Assembly: GCA_948469885.1 (NCBI GenBank)
Contig: CAOKMT010000013.1
Span: 1 to 57,833, forward strand
Reading direction: 5' to 3'
Length of the DNA: 57,833 nucleotides
Source: an uncultured Sporosarcina sp.
GTDB lineage: Bacteria > Bacillota > Bacilli > Bacillales_A > Planococcaceae
The stretch's first letter is position 1. Each line of letters begins with the position of its first letter. A program made the position numbers and the translations under genes. Under the pieces are notes generated by a model. The model did no database searches, was not told where the DNA came from, and worked only from the letters and a program-made list of their open reading frames with translations. Below are positions 51,906 through 57,833 of this stretch, piece by piece.

Positions 51906-53278
51906 GATACGCCTCCTTCATTCAATCGGATAATCTCCGTTTTGGCATCATCCATCGCATACGTAATCCCATGGTGAAATAAAACAAAGTCGCCATCGGG
52001 ATGGTCGGACGATCGACCGACGCGGCCACCGATTTGAATGAGCGCACCCTTGTCAAAGATTTTTTGCTCAGCGCCGATAACAGCGACTTGAACGTTCGGA
52101 ATCGTAATCCCACGTTCCAAAATCGTTGTCGTCAGAAGACCCGGCAACTGTTTGTTGCGGAGCGAACGGACGATTTCTTTCCGTTCCGGATGTGCAGCAT
52201 GGATTGCTTTTACCCCCGCATCAAGTTTTTGAAATAACGGCTCCGCCAATTCCATCAAAGCAATATTATGGAAAAAGATGAGAAAAGGTTCTTGTTTTTG
52301 CAACCGTTGCGCCGTCCATGTTAAAAGCTTTTTAGGCAAGCTTCCTTTTTTTATATGCCTCGTGTAATGCCAAAGTGTTTCGTAACGCGGGACGGGAAGC
52401 GGATGACCATGGTACCGACGTTGGATCGTGGAAATGGAGGCATTTCTTTTCCTGCCGGCAATGAGCTGTTTGGACGGTGTCGCTGTCACAAAATGAATGG
52501 GTGCACTCTTCTTCACCGCTTTTTTCACAGCATGTTCGAGTGTTTCGTCTGCGGTATATGGAAATGCGTCGGCCTCGTCGACGAAAACGACGTCGAACGC
52601 CTCTTGAAAACGGTACAATTGATGGGTCGTCGCAAGTATGAGCTGTGCCGGACCGATTCCCGGTTTCGCACCGCCGTAGAGCGCTTCTATTAATGTCGAG
52701 GGGAACGCCTCACGTAACCGCGGTTCGAGTTCAAGTATGACATCTACGCGCGGAGCCGCAATGCAGACACGCTTCCCTTCAGTGAGCAGTTGGTAAATCG
52801 GTTGAAACAAAATCTCTGTTTTGCCAGCACCACAAACTGCATAAATCAGATGAGACCTTTGCAATTCTGTACTTCTCATCAGCTCTTCAGACGCCTTTTG
52901 TTGGTGTGTTGTAAGTATTCCGTTCCAAGCGAATGAATGGATCGTCGGATAGACGGTTTGTTCGCCCGCCCATATAATCAGTTCCGTACATGTGGAAACA
53001 CGTCCCATCTTAAGACATTTCCTGCAATACGTGCATGGACCTTCACACTTAGCACAATCGAATGTGGTAAACCTTGACGGTTCGTCGTTTTGACAACGGT
53101 TGCAAATATGCTTCATTTGAGACCATGTCGTTTTTTCGCTTTTAATTCCCGGGATTATTTGAATGTCGCCTGATGCGATATATGCATCGATCGTTTCGGC
53201 TGGAAAAGGGGTGTGTGCGCGCAACCAAATACGTCCCGAAAGAAAGTTTTTCACTTCCGTATTGAATGTATATGCCAC
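51899..53278 (-). CDS. comFA: Competence DNA-uptake helicase ComFA
   Basis: A 459-residue DEAD-box ATPase that powers uptake of single-stranded DNA. A four-cysteine zinc motif (CNRCQND...CAKCEGPCTYCRKC) precedes Walker A CGAGKTEI, the DEAD string VDEADAFPY, TATPSKQL, and the helicase motif RGITIPNVQV with IQIGGRVGRSSDHPDG. I prefer GTG 53278 (8 bases after AAAAGGGG); the GTG at 53287 overlaps that site. It lies just after degV and overlaps comFC. No ComK box is seen, because the degV stop is only about 19 bases away. Confidence 0.95.
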   Translation of the reverse strand: MAYTFNTEVKNFLSGRIWLRAHTPFPAETIDAYIASGDIQIIPGIKSEKTTWSQMKHICNRCQNDEPSRFTTFDCAKCEGPCTYCRKCLKMGRVSTCTELIIWAGEQTVYPTIHSFAWNGILTTHQQKASEELMRSTELQRSHLIYAVCGAGKTEILFQPIYQLLTEGKRVCIAAPRVDVILELEPRLREAFPSTLIEALYGGAKPGIGPAQLILATTHQLYRFQEAFDVVFVDEADAFPYTADETLEHAVKKAVKKSAPIHFVTATPSKQLIAGRKRNASISTIQRRYHGHPLPVPRYETLWHYTRHIKKGSLPKKLLTWTAQRLQKQEPFLIFFHNIALMELAEPLFQKLDAGVKAIHAAHPERKEIVRSLRNKQLPGLLTTTILERGITIPNVQVAVIGAEQKIFDKGALIQIGGRVGRSSDHPDGDFVLFHHGITYAMDDAKTEIIRLNEGGVSW

Positions 53279-53297
53279 TTGCAACACCCCTTTTGTC

Positions 53298-54140
53298 TTA
53301 TTGTCGTTTCACCCAACCAAGCCCCATCGCACCTTCACCGAGATGCGTTCCGATCACGGGACCGAAATGGCTAATTGTAAATTGGACATTCGGCAACCGT
53401 GCAGACAATTCGGCACGCCATTTTTCAGCTTCTTCCAAACGATTCCCGTGAATGATGGACGCTTGGAGCGACATTTTCTCTGCATCTTCCGCCAGCATGT
53501 CCGCGATACGGTTCAGCGCTTTTTTCCGCGTTCTAATTTTTTCGAAAGGAACGATCACTTTCTCTTTAAAATGAAGGAGCGGCTTCACTTGAAGTAGTCC
53601 GCCGATGAGCGCTCCGGCAGCCGATAACCTGCCACCGCGTTGCAAATGAGCTAAATTATCCACCATGAAATAAGCGCGCATCGTTTTCTTCATTTCGTCA
53701 AGCTCCGCGATGATGTCATCCGGCGCCATCCCTTCATTTGCCAATTTAGCCGCTCTCAATACATAAAAGCCTTGCACATAGCAAGCAAGCTCCGAATCAT
53801 ACACACGCACATCCAAACCATCCACCATCTCACCCGCTTGCACCGCTCCTGCGAATGTTCCGCTTATACCACTCGACAGATGAATGGAGATAACTGTGTC
53901 GTATTCTTCTTTTAAAGTTTCGAATAAGTCGACAAATCGACCGACTGAGGGCTGGGAGGTTTTTGGCAACGGCCCTTCTCCTCGTACCTTATCGTAAAAT
54001 TCTGTCGTCCCGATATCGATTTCTTCTTCATACACTTCGCCATCAATTGTTACGGTCAGTGGAACCATTTGGATATTCAATTCTTCTCTTATATATTTTG
54101 GCAAATATGCCGTACTGTCTGTCACAATTACGGTTTTCAT
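53298..54140 (-). CDS. degV: DegV-family fatty-acid-binding protein
   Basis: A 280-residue DegV protein. The start KTVIVTDSTAYLP, the fatty-acid-binding Ser-rich loop SIHLSSGISGTFAGA and HFGPVIGTHLGEGAMGLGW near the end are diagnostic. DegV/FakB proteins hold a fatty acid for kinases such as FakA. Together with the acyl-CoA genes of this window the link is only thematic. The ATG at 54140 is preferred (GGAG nine bases upstream). It lies just upstream of comFA, as in B. subtilis. Confidence 0.95.
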   Translation of the reverse strand: MKTVIVTDSTAYLPKYIREELNIQMVPLTVTIDGEVYEEEIDIGTTEFYDKVRGEGPLPKTSQPSVGRFVDLFETLKEEYDTVISIHLSSGISGTFAGAVQAGEMVDGLDVRVYDSELACYVQGFYVLRAAKLANEGMAPDDIIAELDEMKKTMRAYFMVDNLAHLQRGGRLSAAGALIGGLLQVKPLLHFKEKVIVPFEKIRTRKKALNRIADMLAEDAEKMSLQASIIHGNRLEEAEKWRAELSARLPNVQFTISHFGPVIGTHLGEGAMGLGWVKRQ

Positions 54141-54278
54141 TTTCTTCAACTCCTGCCTCCATTCTACCTAAAATCGGGCGGAATGGGAATCGAAGTTGTC
54201 ATCCAATGTCGCTTTCAATAGCCTCATGCCGGATTCCGTGGTATGTTTTATGGAAACAAATAAAAGAGGATGTTAAGG

Positions 54279-55154
54279 ATGAACAAAAAAGCAAATGCAA
54301 ATGAATGGTTTGTGAAAGAAGAGACACAGTTACTGGAATTTTTATATACGATTTTACCGGACCGTAGTCTGAATTCTGTGAAAGGTATTTTAAAGCGAGG
54401 ACAAGTTTTTGTGAATGGCAAAGCGACAACCCAATTTGATGATAAGTTACAACCGGAAGACCGTGTACAAATTCGGACGAGAGTCGCTACGGACGACGTA
54501 AAATTTAAAGGCATTCAAATTTTGCATGAAGATGATGATGTGATTGTCATCGAAAAAGAAGCGGGACTTTTATCGATTGCCTCCGATCGGGAACGTCAAT
54601 TGACCGCTTACCGGCAGCTGTCCGATTACGTGCGAAATATACATCCACAAAACCGGATTTTTGTCGTCCATCGCCTGGACCGCGATACTTCAGGCATCAT
54701 GATGTTCGCAAAAAGCAAAAATGTTCAACAAGCATTGCAAAATTCATGGCATGAATCGGTGCGTGAACGGACGTATATCGCGCTCGTGGAAGGGTTCGTC
54801 AAACAAGGCGGGACCATCACATCCTGGTTGAAAGAAAACAAAGCGTTCATCGTTTATTCGAGCCGTCAACCGAACGACGGTCAAAAAGCAGTGACTCATT
54901 ATGAAGTGCTCGAATCGAATCGCCGCTACTCCTTATTGAAGGTCGCTTTGGAAACAGGCCGCAAAAACCAAATTCGCGTTCATATGCAAGATATCGGCAA
55001 TCCCATCGTCGGAGACAAAAAATATGGATCGCGTCAAAATCCGATTGGCCGACTTGGGCTCCACGCTCATGCACTCGCTTTCCAGCACCCGACGACAGGT
55101 GAAGAGATGCAATTTGAATCGAAAGCTCCATCTTCTTTTCTACGCACTTTGTAA
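54279..55154 (+). CDS. RluA-family pseudouridine synthase
   Basis: A 291-residue RluA-type enzyme. An S4-like RNA-binding domain at the N-terminus (LNSVKGILKRGQVFVNGK) is followed by the catalytic core with HRLDRDTSGIMMFAK, where the catalytic Asp follows Leu-Asp-Arg. Such enzymes make pseudouridine in rRNA or tRNA; the target cannot be told. The ATG at 54279 is preferred (AGAGG nine bases upstream). It is divergent from degV and is the last plus-strand gene before aspA. Confidence 0.93.
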   Translation: MNKKANANEWFVKEETQLLEFLYTILPDRSLNSVKGILKRGQVFVNGKATTQFDDKLQPEDRVQIRTRVATDDVKFKGIQILHEDDDVIVIEKEAGLLSIASDRERQLTAYRQLSDYVRNIHPQNRIFVVHRLDRDTSGIMMFAKSKNVQQALQNSWHESVRERTYIALVEGFVKQGGTITSWLKENKAFIVYSSRQPNDGQKAVTHYEVLESNRRYSLLKVALETGRKNQIRVHMQDIGNPIVGDKKYGSRQNPIGRLGLHAHALAFQHPTTGEEMQFESKAPSSFLRTL

Positions 55155-55165
55155 CCGATGCAAAT

Positions 55166-55198
55166 ATCCATTTCGCTTTTCGCGGAATGGATTTTTTT
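55166..55198 (+). terminator. Terminator after the pseudouridine synthase gene
   Basis: Stem ATCCATTTCGC/GCGGAATGGAT (one G-T pair) followed by seven T. Confidence 0.8.
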
Positions 55199-55269
55199 AT
55201 CCGCACACTTTGGGTGAGGATGACGCAAATTCACGAAGTTATCCACGATTCAAGACTTTTAACTACAAA

Positions 55270-55305
55270 AAAACTGTCCTAGCGATCATATGCCGGGACA
55301 GTTTT
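55270..55305 (-). terminator. Terminator after aspA
   Basis: Perfect 10-bp stem AAAACTGTCC/GGACAGTTTT, with a T-tract on the minus strand, four bases past the aspA stop. Confidence 0.85.
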
Positions 55306-55309
55306 CATT

Positions 55310-56752
55310 TTAATTGCGTGAGAATGCTTTCAATGCTAATAAGTCTTTGCCGGAAATGCCGGGATTCGTCATTTCGTACGGATCCAAAATAAGATCGAGC
55401 TCTTCTTTCGTCAAAATGCCTTTTTCCATACAGATGGTGCGGATTGGTTTACCCGTTTCCAGTGCTTCTCCTGCAATCGCACTCGCGGTTTCATAGCCGA
55501 CGTGCGGATTGATCGCCGTGATGATGCCAATACTGTTATTGACATACGCTTCCATATTTTCCGCATTCGCTTGAATGCCGTCCAAACAATATTCCCCGAA
55601 AACTGTAAAGACGTTTGTCATCATTTCCATCGACTGCAGTAAATTGAAGACGAGAACAGGTTCCATCACGTTCAATTCGAACTGGCCTGCTTCGGATGCC
55701 AAACAAATCGTCGTATCGTTACCAATCACTTGGAACGCGACTTGATTCATCACTTCGGCCATGACGGGATTCACTTTCCCCGGCATAATCGACGATCCCG
55801 GCTGACGGGCAGGCAACGTAATTTCCGCAAGTCCTGCGCGTGGTCCCGACGCCATCATGCGCAAGTCATTCGCGATTTTGGACATGTTAACCATACAGCC
55901 TCGTAGTGCGGAGGATACTTGCACATATGCATCCGTGTTTTGCGTCGCATCGACGAGGTTGTCCGCCGTCTTCAAATCGAGTCCGCTATTGGTGGCCAAA
56001 TAACTAGCAACTTGTTCGATATATAGCGGTTCGGCATTCAAGCCGGTGCCAACTGCAGTCGCACCCATATTCACTTCATACAAATGCTCTCTTGAAGCGC
56101 CGATCCGATCGATATCTCGTTTTAGCACTCGCCCATATGCTTCAAATTCCTGGCCTAGTCGGATGGGAACAGCATCTTGTAAATGGGTGCGCCCCATTTT
56201 GAGAAATGGTTGAAATTCCACTGCTTTCTTTTTAAACGTCTCGTGGAGCACGTCCATCGCGGCAAGTAATTTCTTCATCTTCCGTAAAGTCGCGATATGG
56301 ATTGCCGTCGGGAATGAATCATTCGTAGATTGTGCCATATTGACATGCGTGTTCGGACTAATAATGTCATAACTGCCTTTCGGCTCTCCGATCAACTCTA
56401 ACGCCCGATTCGCGATCACTTCATTCGCATTCATATTCATCGACGTTCCGGCACCGCCTTGAATCGGATCGACGAGAAATTGCTCGTGAAATCGTCCATC
56501 AAGTATTTCATCAGTAGCTTTCACAATGGCGTTTGCCACTTTTTCATCAAGTTGTCCAACCGCCAAGTTCGCTTGCGCAGCGGATTTCTTCACAATGGCA
56601 AATGCCTCAATCAGATGTCTATTCACTTGGTATCCAGTAATGGGGAAGTTTTCAACCGCCCGCAATGTTTGAATGCCATAATATGCGTCTATTGGTACGT
56701 ACTTCTCTCCGATAAAATCTTTTTCTAGTCGAAATTCTGCCACGTCTTCCAT
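55310..56752 (-). CDS. aspA: Aspartate ammonia-lyase
   Basis: A 480-residue lyase of the fumarase/aspartase superfamily that converts L-aspartate to fumarate and ammonia. The signature GSSIMPGKVNP and the substrate segments MNMNANEVIANRA, SPNTHVNMAQSTNDSFPT and GRTHLQDAVPI are all present. I prefer ATG 56752, eight bases after GGGAG; an in-frame ATG at 56767 lies in that region with a weak site. It stands alone with its own terminator. Fumarase C is an alternative for this superfamily, but NAEPLYIEQVASYLA and its C-terminal end favour aspartase. Confidence 0.93.
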   Translation of the reverse strand: MEDVAEFRLEKDFIGEKYVPIDAYYGIQTLRAVENFPITGYQVNRHLIEAFAIVKKSAAQANLAVGQLDEKVANAIVKATDEILDGRFHEQFLVDPIQGGAGTSMNMNANEVIANRALELIGEPKGSYDIISPNTHVNMAQSTNDSFPTAIHIATLRKMKKLLAAMDVLHETFKKKAVEFQPFLKMGRTHLQDAVPIRLGQEFEAYGRVLKRDIDRIGASREHLYEVNMGATAVGTGLNAEPLYIEQVASYLATNSGLDLKTADNLVDATQNTDAYVQVSSALRGCMVNMSKIANDLRMMASGPRAGLAEITLPARQPGSSIMPGKVNPVMAEVMNQVAFQVIGNDTTICLASEAGQFELNVMEPVLVFNLLQSMEMMTNVFTVFGEYCLDGIQANAENMEAYVNNSIGIITAINPHVGYETASAIAGEALETGKPIRTICMEKGILTKEELDLILDPYEMTNPGISGKDLLALKAFSRN

Positions 56753-56917
56753 TTCGGTCACTCCCATTGCTCAAAATTCATAATAGTTTAATGTTAGTCT
56801 ATTTACGGTTAATTATCCATTGTGATTCTTAACAAACTTCCGACAAATCTCAAAATAGATAATTAGTCCTATCCCCTTTGCATTGTTAAAAATCTCAATC
56901 TGCACATAAAAAACGGA

Positions 56918-56944
56918 AAGCCGCTCCATATGCCAGAGCGACTT
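56918..56944 (-). terminator. Terminator after the S9 peptidase gene
   Basis: Stem AAGTCGCTC/GAGCGGCTT (one G-T pair) followed on the minus strand by TCCGTTTTTT. Confidence 0.8.
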
Positions 56945-56956
56945 CTTTTTCCATTT

Positions 56957-57833
56957 TTACAAATACTTTTCAAACCAACCCATCATTTCAACTAACCGCG
57001 CAATCCGTAAATTCGGCAAACCAGTCCGCGATAAATTGTGATCCGCTTCCGGAAAACGGACGAATTCCGTTTGTTTGCCCATACTTTTCAATGTCATATA
57101 AAGCTGTTCCGCTTGTTCAATCGGACAGCGAAAGTCATTTTCTCCGTGGAGAATCAAAAGCGGTGTCTCAATATTTTCGGCATACTTCAACGGGGAAATC
57201 GCCCATAACTTTTCTACGTCTTCCATACTAGCTCCGTGTTGCCATTCACTGAAATAGTAACCGATATCGGAAACACCATAAAAACTAACCCAGTTTGCAA
57301 TGGATCTTTGTGTCACCGCCGCTTTAAACAGGTCCGTATGTCCAACAATCCAGTTCGTCATGAATCCGCCATAGCTTCCTCCTGTCACACCGAGACGGTC
57401 TTCGTCAATCCAACCGTTTTCTGCAATGACGGATTGAAGCCCTGCCATAATGTCTTCATAATCCCCGTTCCCATAATCTCCGCGAACCGCATCAACAAAT
57501 TGCTGACTATAACCATGACTGCCGCGAGGATTGACATATAAAACACCATAACCTTGGGCTGCCAATAACTGCATCTCATGGAAAAAAGTATTGGCATACA
57601 TCGCATGTGGTCCACCGTGAATGTTCATGATAAGCGGGTATTTTTTCTTTTCGTCAAATCCCGTCGGTTTCATGAGCCATCCGTGCACATCCCATCCGTC
57701 TGCCACTTCATAATGGATCGCTTCCGGTTCGACGAGCGCTACTTCTTCCAAGTAATTTGCATTAAGTGAAGTGATCGCTTCTCGTTCACCTGTCGTCACT
57801 TTCTGTCTGTACAACTCCCCCGGGCTTGTAGGG
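56957..57833 (-). CDS. S9 prolyl oligopeptidase-family peptidase (5' part missing, cut by window edge)
   Basis: The C-terminal 292 residues of an S9 family serine peptidase; the N-terminal propeller domain lies outside the window. The catalytic set is visible: Ser in GGSYGGF, Asp in HGENDFRCPIEQ and His in EADHNLSRTG. The frame stays open to the right edge (PTSPGELYRQK before the first in-frame TTG). It probably acts on short peptides. It is followed by a hairpin terminator and stands upstream of aspA without close coupling. Confidence 0.93.
   Translation of the reverse strand, partial: PTSPGELYRQKVTTGEREAITSLNANYLEEVALVEPEAIHYEVADGWDVHGWLMKPTGFDEKKKYPLIMNIHGGPHAMYANTFFHEMQLLAAQGYGVLYVNPRGSHGYSQQFVDAVRGDYGNGDYEDIMAGLQSVIAENGWIDEDRLGVTGGSYGGFMTNWIVGHTDLFKAAVTQRSIANWVSFYGVSDIGYYFSEWQHGASMEDVEKLWAISPLKYAENIETPLLILHGENDFRCPIEQAEQLYMTLKSMGKQTEFVRFPEADHNLSRTGLPNLRIARLVEMMGWFEKYL

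Overview
The window looks like the chromosome of a motile, competent, low-to-moderate-GC Gram-positive rod of the order Bacillales. A relative of Sporosarcina or another Planococcaceae member is my best guess, but that is inference from gene content only. The reasons are the Bacillus-type order degV-comFA-comFC-yvyF-flgM-flgN-flgK-flgL-yviE, fliW-csrA-hag and flaG-fliD-fliS-fliT-hpf-secA, strong AGGAGG-type ribosome binding sites, and sigma-D promoters of the TAAA-N15-GCCGATAT type. Almost every gene is on the minus strand. I see no rRNA, tRNA, transposase or phage genes.

Layout, left to right. 1-5.9 kb: secA (cut by the window edge), hpf, a PilZ protein and the filament-cap/chaperone operon flaG-fliD-fliS-fliT, read from a clear sigma-D promoter. 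6.0-8.1 kb: a Cache-type chemoreceptor. 8.1-21.3 kb: an acyl-CoA catabolic island. A divergently placed sigma-54 activator (CBS pair, two PAS, AAA+, Fis HTH) sits between one acyl-CoA ligase gene and a long minus-strand run: SDR, two MaoC hydratase subunits, acyl-CoA dehydrogenase, three paralogous TRAP-type binding lipoproteins, a second ligase, and a crotonase-fold protein. Both transcription units have -24/-12 promoters, and about 75-110 bp upstream of each lies the same pair of tandem dyads (TGTCY-N8-RGACA twice, 1 bp apart). This appears to be one regulon with its operators visible, and is the most interesting system here. 21.4-28.4 kb: an NhaC-type antiporter, a short second flagellin with its own sigma-D promoter, a coiled-coil protein and two more chemoreceptors. 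28.4-29.2 kb: a small, decayed type I-C-like CRISPR array without cas genes.

29.2-31.9 kb: a small coiled-coil gene, hag, csrA and fliW, with a probable CsrA hairpin in the hag leader. 32.1-46.7 kb: a chemoreceptor, then an amine/amino-acid island (alanine dehydrogenase, M20 peptidase, peptide-binding lipoprotein, two APC permeases, YtcJ-like amidohydrolase, GNAT enzyme, class III aminotransferase, divergent LysR regulator) and YnfA. 46.8-53.3 kb: the rest of the late flagellar and competence genes. 53.3-57.8 kb: degV, an RluA-type pseudouridine synthase, aspartate ammonia-lyase and a partial S9 peptidase.

Read as a whole, the window is the usual Bacillales late-flagellar/competence block opened at two places by metabolic and chemosensory genes: between hag and flaG (about 23 kb) and between yviE and fliW (about 15 kb). 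The first insert couples uptake and beta-oxidation-like breakdown of an unknown carboxylic acid to sigma-54. The second plausibly couples a pyruvate-dependent transaminase to alanine dehydrogenase, with a good CcpA site upstream of the amidohydrolase.
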